A stretch of 64,000 bases of DNA from an uncultured bacterium (GTDB lineage: Bacteria; Bacillota; Bacilli; Lactobacillales; Lactobacillaceae). Every line of letters starts with the position of its first letter. Positions within the stretch are counted from its first letter, which is position 1. Position numbers and translations under genes: made by a program. The stretch spans positions 1-64,000 of the forward strand of contig CAJMMO010000003.1 of NCBI GenBank assembly GCA_905214545.1, in the 5' to 3' direction. This document shows, piece by piece, positions 31,013-40,133 of this stretch. The notes below the pieces were generated by a model. The model saw nothing but the letters and a program-made list of their open reading frames with translations, did no database searches and was not told the origin of the DNA.

Positions 31013-33389
31013 TTGGATCCTCCTTTTCCTTGACCTGGCGCAAGACCTTGCGCGGCTTTGAGCCTTCCGAAGGCCCGACGATGCCGGCGGCTTCCATCTG
31101 GTCGATGATCCGGGCGGCACGGTTGTAGCCGATGGCTAAGCGCCGCTGCAGCATGGACACGCTGGCGGCCTGCTGCTGTTCGACGATGGCCACGGCCTTG
31201 TCGAAGTATTCGTCGCGGTCTTCTTTGGCATCAGGCAGGCTGTCGTCTTCGGACTTGGCGGTCGGTATCATGTTTTGATCGTATTGCGCACCAGCCTGTT
31301 TTTTAATAAAGGAAACGACGCGCTCAATTTCATCGACGCCGATGTAGGAGCCCTGGATTCTCTCCGGCTTGCTGGCCCCGATCGGCATGAAGAGCATGTC
31401 GCCGCGGCCCAGCAGCTTTTCGGCGCCGACCTGGTCTAAGATCGTGCGCGAGTCCACCCCGGACGAAACGGCGAACGAGATGCGTGACGGCACGTTGGCC
31501 TTGATTAAACCGGTTATGACGTCGACACTTGGCCGCTGGGTAGCCAAGACCATGTGGATCCCGGCCGCACGCGACAGCTGGGCTAAGCGGACGATGGCTT
31601 CTTCGACCTCGTGGCCGGCGACCATCATCAAGTCGCTCAACTCGTCGACGATGACGACGATGTAAGGCAGTTCCGGGATGACCGGCTTGGACTTGTCAGC
31701 GTTGTTGCGGCGGGCGCGTTCGTTAAATTCGACCATGTTGCGCGTGCCGCTGGCGGCAAAGAGCTTGTAACGCCGCTCCATCTCCTTGACGGTCTTGTGC
31801 AAGGCGTTGGCGGCGAGCTTGGCGTCAGTGACCACCGGGATCAGCAGGTGCGGCACGTCGTTATAGACGGACAGCTCGACCATCTTCGGGTCGATCAAGA
31901 CCAGCTTGACCTGGTCCGGCCGCGCCTTCATCAAGATACTGGTGATAAAAGTATTGATCGCAACGGACTTGCCCGAACCGGTCGAACCCGCAATCAGCAG
32001 GTGCGGCATCTTGGCTAACTCGGCCGTTTCGACCCGGCCGGCCACGTTCTTGCCTAACGGCACGGCCAGCGGGTCTTTTTTCGCCTTCGGGTTTTCGTTT
32101 TCCATCACGTCTTTAAAGCCGACAGCCGATACGTGCCGGTTCGGCACTTCGATCCCGATCAGCGGCTTGCCGGGGATCGGGGCTTCGATTCTGATGTCTT
32201 TTGCGGCCAAGGCCAAGGCCAGGTCGTCGGCTAAGTTGACGATGCGGCTGACCTTGACGCCGACGGCGGGACGGATCTCGTAACGCGTAACGGTCGGCCC
32301 GATCACGGCGGACTGGACAGACACCTTGACGCCGAAGCTGGCCAGGGTCTGCACCAGCTTGGCGCTGTTGGCCTTGATCTGGTTGCGCTCTTGGCTCTGG
32401 TCGGTCTGCTTGACCGGGTCCAGCAGGCCCAAAGGCGGCAGCTGGTAGCTGGCGCTGGCCGTTGGTGCAGGTTCTGGCGCAGCAGCTGCCTCCTCTGCAG
32501 CCTGGCGCTGCTGGATCTGCCGGTCTTCGTCGGCAAAGCTGTGAGAAGGCGGCAGGTCCGGCTTTTCGCGCGGCGGCGGCGTCGGCTCCGGTTCTGGTTC
32601 CGGCATTGGTTCAGGGTCTGGCATTGGCTCTGGTTCTGGCTCCGGTGCCGGCGGCACGTCTTCAGCCTGCCCGCCGGCAAAGTCGTCGACGTCAGGAAAA
32701 GTCTTGTCGCTGTCGTCTAGCGGATCGTGCAGCTTGGCCCGGTTCGCCTGCTCTTCTTTTTTAGTTTCGACCAGGTCGTGGTAACGGTCGCGTAACGCAG
32801 TCCCCGTCTCCTGGTTTTTGGCAATAAAGAGCTGGGCGAAGTGCTGAAAGGCGCTGAACAAGTCGGCGACCCGGATGTTGAAGACCAAAAGCAGGCCGCC
32901 AATCATGAACAGCCAGCCGACGATCTGGGCACCCAGGTTCGAGATAATCGGGAAAAAGACACCGTATAAAAGCGCACCAATGATCCCGCCGCCTAGAGCG
33001 TGGATCAGCTGGCCGCGGGCAAAGTCGGCCCCGACGCGCTGCAAGACCACGCTCGTGAAGTTGTGGTGGATCAGCAGCTGGTCAAAAAAGCGCGCCGATA
33101 GGCAGAGCAAAAAGCCCAGAGCTAAGAGCAGCAGCCCTAAACCGCGCCGCCAGCCAAAGTGCGGCGGCTGGTTGTAGATGATCATCACGCCGGCCAAAAC
33201 GGCTAAGACGACGGCAAAGAACTGGTAGCTGTCGCCCGTGAAAAAGCGCAGGCAGTTGGCAGCTTGCCGGCCCAACAGCCCCAGCTTGAAAAAGGCCAGT
33301 GCTGCCCACAGCATGAGTGCCAGGCCGCCCCAAGACCAGGTCTGTTTTTTACTGCGCCGCTTTCTAGTTCTGCGTCTTCTTTTAGCCAA
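30999..33389 (-). CDS. ftsK: DNA translocase FtsK/SpoIIIE
   Basis: Septal motor that moves chromosome termini through the closing septum. About 796 residues: a basic N-terminus, four membrane helices within about residues 20-175, a Pro/Glu-rich linker around 265-300, the alpha/beta motor with Walker A GSTGSGKSVAINTF and Walker B IVVIVDELSDLMMV, and a C-terminal winged-helix gamma domain (MLQRRLAIGYNRAARIIDQMEAAGIVG). I choose TTG 33389 because AGGAGG lies 9 bases ahead; a longer frame begins within that site. ymfF follows, overlapping. Confidence 0.95.
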   Translation of the reverse strand: MAKRRRRTRKRRSKKQTWSWGGLALMLWAALAFFKLGLLGRQAANCLRFFTGDSYQFFAVVLAVLAGVMIIYNQPPHFGWRRGLGLLLLALGFLLCLSARFFDQLLIHHNFTSVVLQRVGADFARGQLIHALGGGIIGALLYGVFFPIISNLGAQIVGWLFMIGGLLLVFNIRVADLFSAFQHFAQLFIAKNQETGTALRDRYHDLVETKKEEQANRAKLHDPLDDSDKTFPDVDDFAGGQAEDVPPAPEPEPEPMPDPEPMPEPEPEPTPPPREKPDLPPSHSFADEDRQIQQRQAAEEAAAAPEPAPTASASYQLPPLGLLDPVKQTDQSQERNQIKANSAKLVQTLASFGVKVSVQSAVIGPTVTRYEIRPAVGVKVSRIVNLADDLALALAAKDIRIEAPIPGKPLIGIEVPNRHVSAVGFKDVMENENPKAKKDPLAVPLGKNVAGRVETAELAKMPHLLIAGSTGSGKSVAINTFITSILMKARPDQVKLVLIDPKMVELSVYNDVPHLLIPVVTDAKLAANALHKTVKEMERRYKLFAASGTRNMVEFNERARRNNADKSKPVIPELPYIVVIVDELSDLMMVAGHEVEEAIVRLAQLSRAAGIHMVLATQRPSVDVITGLIKANVPSRISFAVSSGVDSRTILDQVGAEKLLGRGDMLFMPIGASKPERIQGSYIGVDEIERVVSFIKKQAGAQYDQNMIPTAKSEDDSLPDAKEDRDEYFDKAVAIVEQQQAASVSMLQRRLAIGYNRAARIIDQMEAAGIVGPSEGSKPRKVLRQVKEKEDPNGQH

Positions 33390-33422
33390 TGCAAGCCACC
33401 TCCTTTTTGGCAAAAAACAATG

Positions 33423-33827
33423 CTAATGGTTGACGTTTAAGCCGAACTGCAGGTTTAAAGGCTTTGGCAGCGTGATCTGCGTGATCTGGTAGATCAAGGT
33501 GCCCATTTCCTCCATCAGCGGCTGGCTCATCAAGTCGTAGTCTTCGTCCTTCAAGTCGCTGCCGTCGCCGTGGTAGCCTTCCAGCAGCAATACTTGGCCG
33601 ATCACGCCGGAAAAAACAATGCCGCCCGGTTCTGGGGCAATATCAAAGTTGACGGTGACGCGCATGTATTCGCCGTTTTCAGCGCTTTCGCGGTTGCCGT
33701 TTTCATCGACATGGTAAACCGGGATCAGGCTGAAATCGATTTGTTGGTGAGGTTTGTTGTCATCGTCTTGTTGCAGGTCGTAGTGAAAAGATTCGACTTG
33801 AATCTTCTCCATTTTTTTAATTTCCAT
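33423..33827 (-). CDS. DUF1149-family protein
   Basis: A 134-residue acidic soluble protein of the DUF1149 family of lactic acid bacteria (MEKIQVESFHYD near the start, NGEYMRVTVNFDIAPEPGGIVFSG in the middle). Some such proteins resemble SecB export chaperones, but I cannot show a function here. The ATG at 33827 has AAAGGA upstream. It lies 3 bases after trmL, probably in the same transcript. Confidence 0.75.
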   Translation of the reverse strand: MEIKKMEKIQVESFHYDLQQDDDNKPHQQIDFSLIPVYHVDENGNRESAENGEYMRVTVNFDIAPEPGGIVFSGVIGQVLLLEGYHGDGSDLKDEDYDLMSQPLMEEMGTLIYQITQITLPKPLNLQFGLNVNH

Positions 33828-33830
33828 AAT

Positions 33831-34343
33831 TTAGTCCTTTAACTTATCAATCGGATAGTGGTGGCTTTCTTCCATCCCTGGAAAATGCTGCTGGCGCAGG
33901 GCCTCAAACAGCACCATGACCACGGAGTTGGCCAGGTTGAAGGCCCGGATGTTGGCAGACATCGGGATGCGAAGGTTGCGGCTGTAGTGTTCGCGCATAA
34001 AGGTCTCCGGCAGCCCGGTCGTCTCCTTGCCGAACATGAAGTAGTAGTTTTTGTCCGGGTCGGTGTAGGACACATCCCAGGCCGACTTGGATGAAAACTT
34101 GGAGATGAGGTAGAGCTCGTCGTTTGGGCCCAAGGTCTTCATAAAGGCGTCCAGGCTTTCGTGCATGTGCAGGTCGACTTTTGACCAGTAGTCGAGGCCC
34201 GCGCGCTTCATGTGCTTGTCGTCAAGCCGGAAGCCCAGCGGTTCGATCAAGTCCAGCACGGTGTTGGTGCCGGCGCAGGTCCGGGCGATGTTGCCGGTGT
34301 TGGCCGGCATTAATGGTTCATATAAGACAACGTGGTTGGTCAT
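33831..34343 (-). CDS. trmL: tRNA (cytidine/uridine-2'-O)-methyltransferase TrmL
   Basis: SPOUT-class enzyme that methylates the 2'-hydroxyl of the wobble nucleotide 34 in tRNA-Leu isoacceptors. The 170 residues include NTGNIARTCAGTNTVLDLIEPLGF near the N-terminus, FGKETTGLPE, and the knot motif LRIPMSANIRAFNLANSVVMVLFEALRQ. Normal length for YibK/TrmL. It overlaps the upstream permease by 4 bases (ATGA). Confidence 0.95.
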   Translation of the reverse strand: MTNHVVLYEPLMPANTGNIARTCAGTNTVLDLIEPLGFRLDDKHMKRAGLDYWSKVDLHMHESLDAFMKTLGPNDELYLISKFSSKSAWDVSYTDPDKNYYFMFGKETTGLPETFMREHYSRNLRIPMSANIRAFNLANSVVMVLFEALRQQHFPGMEESHHYPIDKLKD

Positions 34344-35497
34344 TTTTGACTTCCTTCCTGGTCATTAGTTGTTTCTGGCTCATTGTAAAAGGCCGAAACG
34401 CTGCGGTAGTAGTTGAAAAGACGCAGCAAAATAATCTTCAAGATGGCGTACAGCGGGATGGCGAAGATGACGCCCCACAGGCCGCCCAAAGCCGAGGCCC
34501 CGATCAACAGCAAAATGGTGGTCACCGGGTGCATCTTCATCTTGTTGCCCATGACCAGCGGGCTGAGGACACGGCTTTCGATGGTCTGTTCAACCGCAAA
34601 AACGATTAAGACTTTGAGCAGCATCATTGGCGAATTCATGATCGCTAAGACCAGCGACGGGATCAGCGCGATGAAGGTCCCAAAGTAAGGCACCAGGTTG
34701 AAGACGCCGGCTAACACCGCCAGCAAAGCGGCGTAACGCTGCCCCACAACGGTGTAGCCGATGCCGAACATCACGCCGACCCAAAAGGCAACGGTCAGCT
34801 GGCCGCGGACGTAGTCAGCGACGGCGCGGTTGACGTCAGTCAGCAAGTCGCCGAAAGAGCCGCGCAGGCGCTGCGGCATGACCTTGACTAAAAACGGCTT
34901 GAGCTGCTTGCCGTCTTTTAACATGAAGAACAAGACAAACGGCGCCGTAAGCAGCGTCATCACGATCATCGTCACGACGCTGACGGCCGAGTTGATGTTC
35001 GTCCAGGCCATCCCGATCGGGTCGTCGCCGAAGGCCTTCGTGATGTGGTTGAAGGTCCGCGTGATGTCTTTTTTGAAATAGTGCAGCCGCGGGTCGCGCA
35101 GGGCGTGTTCAACGGAACGCTGCGTGTCGCGCCAGTAGCGCGGCCAGTTGTCAATCAAAGACTGGGCTTGGTTTTGCACAATTGGTACCAGCCAGTTGAG
35201 CAGCCAGACGATGAGCAGCACGACCAGTAAGAACAGGACCGTGATGGTCAGCACCCGCGGCACCCGGAAGCGTTTTTCCAGCCAGTCGACGAGCGGGTTC
35301 ATCATGTAGTACTGCAAACCCGCTACCAAAAGCGGCGGGAAGATCGCGTTGAAAAAGGCCCAGACGGGGTTTAACACGTAAGAGATTTTGTTGAAAACAA
35401 AGATTACTAAAAAAAGCAGGAGCAAGTTGAGCAGGCCAACACTTAAGCGGTTGTTCAACAGCCACTGCTCGAAAACGGTGGGGCTGTGTTTTTTCAT
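34340..35497 (-). CDS. AI-2E family (PF01594) transporter/permease
   Basis: Polytopic membrane protein of about 385 aa with roughly eight helices and the AI-2E-family core, including FGTFIALIPSLVLAIMN and LVMGNKMKMHPVTTILLLIGASALGGLWGVIFAIPLYAI. Despite the family name, members transport varied substrates (Na+/H+ exchange is one proposal); the substrate is unknown here. I use ATG 35497 (MKKHSPTVFEQWLL) because GGAAGGAA precedes it; the longer frame adds 13 atypical residues. Likely cotranscribed with trmL. Confidence 0.82.
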   Translation of the reverse strand: MKKHSPTVFEQWLLNNRLSVGLLNLLLLFLVIFVFNKISYVLNPVWAFFNAIFPPLLVAGLQYYMMNPLVDWLEKRFRVPRVLTITVLFLLVVLLIVWLLNWLVPIVQNQAQSLIDNWPRYWRDTQRSVEHALRDPRLHYFKKDITRTFNHITKAFGDDPIGMAWTNINSAVSVVTMIVMTLLTAPFVLFFMLKDGKQLKPFLVKVMPQRLRGSFGDLLTDVNRAVADYVRGQLTVAFWVGVMFGIGYTVVGQRYAALLAVLAGVFNLVPYFGTFIALIPSLVLAIMNSPMMLLKVLIVFAVEQTIESRVLSPLVMGNKMKMHPVTTILLLIGASALGGLWGVIFAIPLYAILKIILLRLFNYYRSVSAFYNEPETTNDQEGSQK

Positions 35498-35571
35498 GAC
35501 ATTTCCTTCCTTGAGTCTCGCTCTAAATTCTAGCACATCGAGCCCTGCCTAGCGCAATCCTCTTAATAGGG

Positions 35572-35577
35572 TAAAAT
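35572..35577 (+). promoter_or_regulatory. -10 of the lactonase-VTT operon
   Basis: TAAAAT just before GAGGAGGAATTGG-ATG. The -35 is poor. Confidence 0.4.
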
Positions 35578-35597
35578 AAGGACTGAGGAGGAATTGG

Positions 35598-36578
35598 ATG
35601 CAAGTCTATTTTGGGGGCTATAGTCCCAATGTCGAAAAAGCTGAGCTTGACCAGCAGCTGACTGCGGCTGCGCCTTTTTTAGCCTGCAACTGCGCGACTT
35701 ACCTGCGCCAGGACGGCCGGCTGCTGTTTGCCATTAAGCGCGAAAGTCAAAAAGGCGGTGTCGCAGTCTTTGACCTGGCAAGTAAAAAACAGGTTGGTGA
35801 ATACCTCACCCCAGGCGCTTCGCCAGCTTACCTGGGTTTAAACCCTGAAAAAAAGCTGCTGTACTGTGCCAACTATCACACCGGCTGGCTGACGGTCCTG
35901 CGCTATGACGAAAGCGGCCGGCTCGGGCTAGTCGCCAAGACCCAGCACGAAGGCAGCGGGCCTGCGCCTGAACAAGACGCGGCCCACCCGCACTTTTTTG
36001 ACGAAACACCGGCCGGCAACTTGCTGTGCTGCGACCTGGGCACCGACCAAGTCGTAATTTACAAGTTAGCAGACTCCCAACTGGTAAAACTGGCCAGCTG
36101 GCAGGCCCCGGCCGGGGTCGGGCCGCGCCACGCTGCTTTTGCCAACGGCTTACTCTACGTTGTCTGCGAGCTTGGCAGCCGCCTGCTCGTATTAGACTTT
36201 GACGAAGACAAGCTTTCCTTTAAACTGCTGCATTCCTATTCCACAGTCGCCGCATCATATGCCGGCCACAACGGCGCCGCCGCCCTGCGCGTCGACCCTG
36301 CCGGCGGCTTTGTCTACGTCTCAAACCGCGGCGAAGACACCATCGCGGTCTTCCGCCAGGAAAAAAAGGCTTTGCGCTTAATCCAGCGGATCTCGACTTT
36401 TGGCGCTTTCCCGCGCGACTTTGCCTGGAATGACGAAAACATCGCCATCGCCGCCAACCAGGAAACAAGCAGCGCAACTGTTTACCGGCGCGACCCGCAC
36501 AGCGGCTGCTTAACCCTGCTGCAAAAACAGGTCCCGGCCGCCAAGCCCACCTGTGTTTTATTTGGAGCTGAATTTTAA
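35598..36578 (+). CDS. pgl: Lactonase-family beta-propeller (6-phosphogluconolactonase type)
   Basis: A 326-residue seven-bladed beta-propeller of the YkgB/Pgl type (PF10282), which hydrolyses 6-phosphogluconolactone in the oxidative pentose phosphate pathway in E. coli. Typical elements are GGYSPN at the start, GASPAYLGLNP, GVGPRHAAF, YAGHNGAAALRVDPAGGFVYVSNRGEDTIAVFR and GAFPRDFAWN. The true substrate in this organism is inferred. The ATG follows a strong GAGGAGG. A membrane gene follows with a one-base TAATG overlap. Confidence 0.85.
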   Translation: MQVYFGGYSPNVEKAELDQQLTAAAPFLACNCATYLRQDGRLLFAIKRESQKGGVAVFDLASKKQVGEYLTPGASPAYLGLNPEKKLLYCANYHTGWLTVLRYDESGRLGLVAKTQHEGSGPAPEQDAAHPHFFDETPAGNLLCCDLGTDQVVIYKLADSQLVKLASWQAPAGVGPRHAAFANGLLYVVCELGSRLLVLDFDEDKLSFKLLHSYSTVAASYAGHNGAAALRVDPAGGFVYVSNRGEDTIAVFRQEKKALRLIQRISTFGAFPRDFAWNDENIAIAANQETSSATVYRRDPHSGCLTLLQKQVPAAKPTCVLFGAEF

Positions 36579-37270
36579 TGAAAGACAGAATTACTAAAAT
36601 CTTACTGGGGCTGGTCGGCGTCGTCTTGCTGTTCTTGCTTATTTACAAGCTTTACATCGACTACAAGCCCGAAATCGACCTGCTGCTCCACTTAAACAAA
36701 AACAACGAGGCGGACTTGGTCAAAGAAGTGCGCAGCCACGGCATCGCTGATGCCCTGATCCTGTTTTTGGCCGCCACCTTGGCCGAGGCCATCCCGGGTC
36801 TGTCAAACGGCCTGCTCTGCATCGTCAACGGCCTGCTCTACGGCCCCTGGCTGGGCTTTTTCATCAGCTGGTGCGCCGACGTGCTGGGCCTCAGCATCTT
36901 GCTGTTCGGCATGAGCTTTATCTTTAAAAAGCCGCTGCACTCCGGCAAAAACTCCAAGCTGGTCGACCGGCTGGAGCAGCGCAGCCAAAACCCTTGGGTC
37001 AGCCTGACGCTTGCCTACTTCTTGCCGCTCATCCCCAACGTCACGGTCAACTACGCCAACCTTCACCTGTTAAAAGGCCAGCACTGGCGCCGGCTGCTGC
37101 CGATGATCGCCGGCACGGCCCCGCTGGCTGCGCTGTACGCTTTTGGCGGCGACGCCATCATGCAGTGGAACAAAAAGCGGATGCTGATCTTCGTTGCAGT
37201 CTTCGTCGTCTTCATCATCGCCTACGCCCTGCTGCGCTGGCAGCGGACAAAGAAAAAGACAGCGGCTTAA
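36578..37270 (+). CDS. TVP38/TMEM64-type (VTT domain) membrane protein
   Basis: A 230-residue membrane protein with about six helices. The VTT/SNARE-associated region includes LAEAIPGLSNGLLCIVNGLLYGPWLGFFISWCADVLG and LTLAYFLPLIPNVTVNYA. The family is related to DedA proteins and is linked to lipid transport or membrane homeostasis; a specific function is not clear here. It overlaps the lactonase stop by one base, and its own TAA overlaps the stop of the convergent pseudouridine synthase. Confidence 0.75.
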   Translation: MKDRITKILLGLVGVVLLFLLIYKLYIDYKPEIDLLLHLNKNNEADLVKEVRSHGIADALILFLAATLAEAIPGLSNGLLCIVNGLLYGPWLGFFISWCADVLGLSILLFGMSFIFKKPLHSGKNSKLVDRLEQRSQNPWVSLTLAYFLPLIPNVTVNYANLHLLKGQHWRRLLPMIAGTAPLAALYAFGGDAIMQWNKKRMLIFVAVFVVFIIAYALLRWQRTKKKTAA

Positions 37271-38139
37271 AGCTGCTGCCATAATGTTTGCATATCTTGC
37301 GGATCGGGAATCTCGATCCGTCTTTTTTTGCCGGAAAAAGGATCCGGAAAACTCAGACTAAAGGCGTTCAAGGCCTGGCGGTCAAAGTTATCGCTGCCGC
37401 CATAGAGCTGGTCGCCAAACAGCGGGTGGCCGCTGTGGGCAAAGTGCACCCGGATTTGGTGGGTGCGGCCCGTCAGCAGGCGCACCTCCACCAGGCTGGC
37501 GCCCGGCTTTTGCGCCAAAACCTTATAGCGGGTGTGGGCGCTGCGGCCGCCGGCCACAACCCCGCGCTTGACGCAGCTGTCGACCTTGCCGATCGGGTCG
37601 TCGAAGCGGCCCTCAACGTCTTTAAAGTTGCCATGCACGATTGCATGGTATTTTTTTTGCAGGACCTGGTGGCCCAGCTGGGCAAAACGGTCGTGGGCCG
37701 CCCCGTACTTGGCAACTAAGACCAAGCCGCTGGTGTCGCGGTCAAGCCGCGTCACCACGTGCGGCCGGTCGCTGCTCTTTTTTTGCAGGTAAAACAGCAG
37801 GTAGTTGACAAGCGAATCGTGGTCTTCGTAACGCGTCGGCGTGGTGAGCACCCCAGCAGGCTTGTTGATGATCAAGTAGTCGGGCGTCTCCAGCGCAATG
37901 TCCAAAGGGCCTTTGACCGGCTGCAGCCACTTGTTGTCTTTTTCCCGGCCCATGATGACGATGACCTCGTCGCCGTCGTGCAGCCGGTAGCTGGCCAGGC
38001 GGCGCTTGTGGTTGACCAGGAGCCAGCCGCCGTTATAACGCACGTTTTTCAGGGTGCGGTGCGAGATCCCTTTTTTAGCCAAAAAATGGCCGAGCTGGTG
38101 AGAATCGCCCGGCCGCACAATTGCTTTAAAGTAGTGCAT
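37267..38139 (-). CDS. RluA-family pseudouridine synthase
   Basis: A 290-residue RNA pseudouridine synthase. The catalytic aspartate is in VVTRLDRDTSGLVLVAK, and TGRTHQIRVHFAHSGHPLFGDQLYG is the conserved RluA C-terminal motif. The first ~70 residues resemble a degenerate S4 domain. It is the YjbO-type gene that follows nadK in Bacillus. Its target uridine (rRNA or tRNA) cannot be told from sequence. The ATG directly follows the nadK stop (TAA-ATG). Confidence 0.92.
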   Translation of the reverse strand: MHYFKAIVRPGDSHQLGHFLAKKGISHRTLKNVRYNGGWLLVNHKRRLASYRLHDGDEVIVIMGREKDNKWLQPVKGPLDIALETPDYLIINKPAGVLTTPTRYEDHDSLVNYLLFYLQKKSSDRPHVVTRLDRDTSGLVLVAKYGAAHDRFAQLGHQVLQKKYHAIVHGNFKDVEGRFDDPIGKVDSCVKRGVVAGGRSAHTRYKVLAQKPGASLVEVRLLTGRTHQIRVHFAHSGHPLFGDQLYGGSDNFDRQALNAFSLSFPDPFSGKKRRIEIPDPQDMQTLWQQL

Positions 38140-38931
38140 TTATTCTTGTCCGATGAAGGCGACGTGGACCCGCTTCCAGAAGTTCAGCCGGCGGTAGCGG
38201 GCAAAGCGGATCACGTGCTTTGAAATCTTAAATTCGACTTGCTGCAGGCGCTTGTGGTTAACCTTGCGGCCGTCGACGATGATCGTAATATCCGACGGGT
38301 GGTCGGGCTTGATCGTGATCGTTTCGTCAGGCGCAACGACCAGCGGCGCAGACAAGGTCCGGAACACGCGGTTGTTGATGGAAGCAATCTCGGCCAGCTG
38401 CATGGTGTGCAGGTGCGGGTCAATGACGGCGCCGCCTAAGGACTTGTTGTAGGCAGTCGACCCCGTCGGCGTCGAGACACACAGCCCGTCGCCGCGGAAG
38501 CTTTCAAAGACCCGGTCGCCAAGTTCGACTTTGGCGGCAAAGGTCTTGACGATCCCGCGCAAGGAGCACTCGTTCAAGGCCAAGACCTTTTGCGTCTGCT
38601 CTTCGTCCGTAACCTTGACCTGCAGCAACGGGAATTCATCCATGACCGGCTGTTTATCGCACAAGGCGTTGACCAGGTCGGGCAGCTCGGTGTCCCACCA
38701 GTCGGTGTAAAAGCCCAAGTGGCCAGTGTGGATGCCTAAAAAGCTGACGCGGTCGATCTGCCGCAAGTATTGGTGGAAGGCGTAGAGCATGGTCCCGTCG
38801 CCGCCGATGGACAGCACCAGGTCGGGGTTTTCTTGGTCCATCACAATCTGTCTTTGCACCAGCAGGTTTTGCAAGCGTTCGACCGTTTTTAAAGTCTTCG
38901 GACTATTGTTGTAGACTAAAGCGACTTTCAT
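38140..38931 (-). CDS. nadK: NAD kinase
   Basis: Phosphorylates NAD to NADP, the sole route to NADP(H) in most bacteria. The 263 residues have the signature SIGGDGTMLYAFHQY (GGDG at 43-46), a conserved GDGLCVSTPTGSTAYNKSLGGAVIDP and SAPLVVAPDETI. Length is normal. It overlaps relQ by 4 bases (ATGA) and abuts the pseudouridine synthase: the conserved relQ-nadK-yjbO operon. Confidence 0.97.
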   Translation of the reverse strand: MKVALVYNNSPKTLKTVERLQNLLVQRQIVMDQENPDLVLSIGGDGTMLYAFHQYLRQIDRVSFLGIHTGHLGFYTDWWDTELPDLVNALCDKQPVMDEFPLLQVKVTDEEQTQKVLALNECSLRGIVKTFAAKVELGDRVFESFRGDGLCVSTPTGSTAYNKSLGGAVIDPHLHTMQLAEIASINNRVFRTLSAPLVVAPDETITIKPDHPSDITIIVDGRKVNHKRLQQVEFKISKHVIRFARYRRLNFWKRVHVAFIGQE

Positions 38932-39554
38932 GGCCGGCTCCCCTTATTATTTGAAAAAATGCGCTGTGCTTCTTGGACCTCATCCTTGATGGCCGACATT
39001 TCTTCGTCTAAACGATAGGCGGTCTCCGCGGTTGACTTCAGCCGCCGCGACACGTCTTCCGGGTACACGCCCTTGTACTTGTAGTTCAAGGAGTGTTCGA
39101 CCGTGGCCCAGAAGTTCATGGCCAGGGTCCGGATCTGGATTTCGGCAAGCAATTTCTTGGCGCCCGCCGGCATAAACACGGTATACTCAATGACCATGTG
39201 GTAGGACCGGTAGCCTGACGGCTTGGCGTTTTGCACATAGTCGCGCTCTTCCAAGACCTCCATGTCGGAGCGCTTGTGGATCAAGTCCACCACGGTGTAG
39301 ATGTCGTCCACAAACTGGCACATGATCCGCAAACCGGCAATGTCCTGCATGTCGGTTTCCAGCACATCCTCGCTGATGACGCGCCGCTTCATTTTTTCCT
39401 TAATCGAGTCGACGCTCTTCACCCGGCCGGTCACAAACTCGATCGGCGAGTGCTCGTTGTGGGTCAAAAAGTCGTGGCGCAGGGCCCGGAATTTCACTTT
39501 TAACTCATCAACTGCCTGTCCATAGGGCAGTAAAAATTGTTCCCAATCACGCAT
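38928..39554 (-). CDS. relQ: Small (p)ppGpp synthetase RelQ
   Basis: Small alarmone synthetase that makes (p)ppGpp without a ribosome-binding domain. About 208 residues: the synthetase core runs through HDFLTHNEHSPIEFVTGRVKSVDSIKEKMKRR, DIAGLRIMCQFVDDIYTVVDLI, GYRSYHMVIEYTVFM and EIQIRTLAMNFWATVEHSLNYKYKG. No HD hydrolase, so it is synthesis-only. I start at ATG 39554 with AGGAAG about 10 bases upstream; a GTG three codons earlier overlaps that site. First gene of relQ-nadK-rluA type. Confidence 0.95.
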   Translation of the reverse strand: MRDWEQFLLPYGQAVDELKVKFRALRHDFLTHNEHSPIEFVTGRVKSVDSIKEKMKRRVISEDVLETDMQDIAGLRIMCQFVDDIYTVVDLIHKRSDMEVLEERDYVQNAKPSGYRSYHMVIEYTVFMPAGAKKLLAEIQIRTLAMNFWATVEHSLNYKYKGVYPEDVSRRLKSTAETAYRLDEEMSAIKDEVQEAQRIFSNNKGSRP

Positions 39555-39559
39555 GTTAC

Positions 39560-40057
39560 TCACTTCCTGTCCCCTAGTTTAGCAGAAAATTTCGCATGCA
39601 AGGCCTTTTGAACGCATTCGGGCACGAGACTGGACACATCCCCGCCCAGCTGGGCACTTTCGCGCACCATCGTCGAAGACAGGTGGGCGTAGCGCGCCGT
39701 CGTCATGAAAAAGACGGTCTCCAAGTTCGGCGCCATTTCGTGGTTGATAAAGGCCATGTCCTGTTCGTAGACCATGTCCTGGCTATTGCGCAGGCCGCGC
39801 ACGATTGCCTGGGCCCCCAGCTTTTTGGCTACCTGCACGGTCAGGCTGTTGGGCGCCAGCACCACTTTGACTTTGGGCAAGTGGGCCGTGGCCTCTTCCG
39901 CCAGCCTTTTTTTCTCAGCTGCGGAAAATAAGCTCTTTTTGTTAGTATTCGTGGCAATGACGACGACCACCTCATCAAAAATTGCACTGGCCTGCTCTAA
40001 TACGTCTAAGTGGCCATTGGTGATCGGGTCGAAACTGCCGGGAAAAATTGCTTTCAT
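39560..40057 (-). CDS. coaD: Phosphopantetheine adenylyltransferase
   Basis: Penultimate step of coenzyme A synthesis: joins ATP and 4'-phosphopantetheine to dephospho-CoA. The 165 residues contain the nucleotidyltransferase motif FPGSFDPITNGHLDVLEQ, VRGLRNSQDMVYEQDMAFINHEM and LSSTMVRESAQLGGDVSSLVP. I start at ATG 40057 (MKAIFPGSFDP), the family's start, although its Shine-Dalgarno (GATGAAGAT) is weak. relQ follows after 5 bases. Confidence 0.96.
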   Translation of the reverse strand: MKAIFPGSFDPITNGHLDVLEQASAIFDEVVVVIATNTNKKSLFSAAEKKRLAEEATAHLPKVKVVLAPNSLTVQVAKKLGAQAIVRGLRNSQDMVYEQDMAFINHEMAPNLETVFFMTTARYAHLSSTMVRESAQLGGDVSSLVPECVQKALHAKFSAKLGDRK

Positions 40058-40133
40058 ATCTTCATCAGTTCTAAAAACACACAATAGTTAACAAATAAAT
40101 TATAATAAACTTGCATTTAGAAAGGAAAAAATC

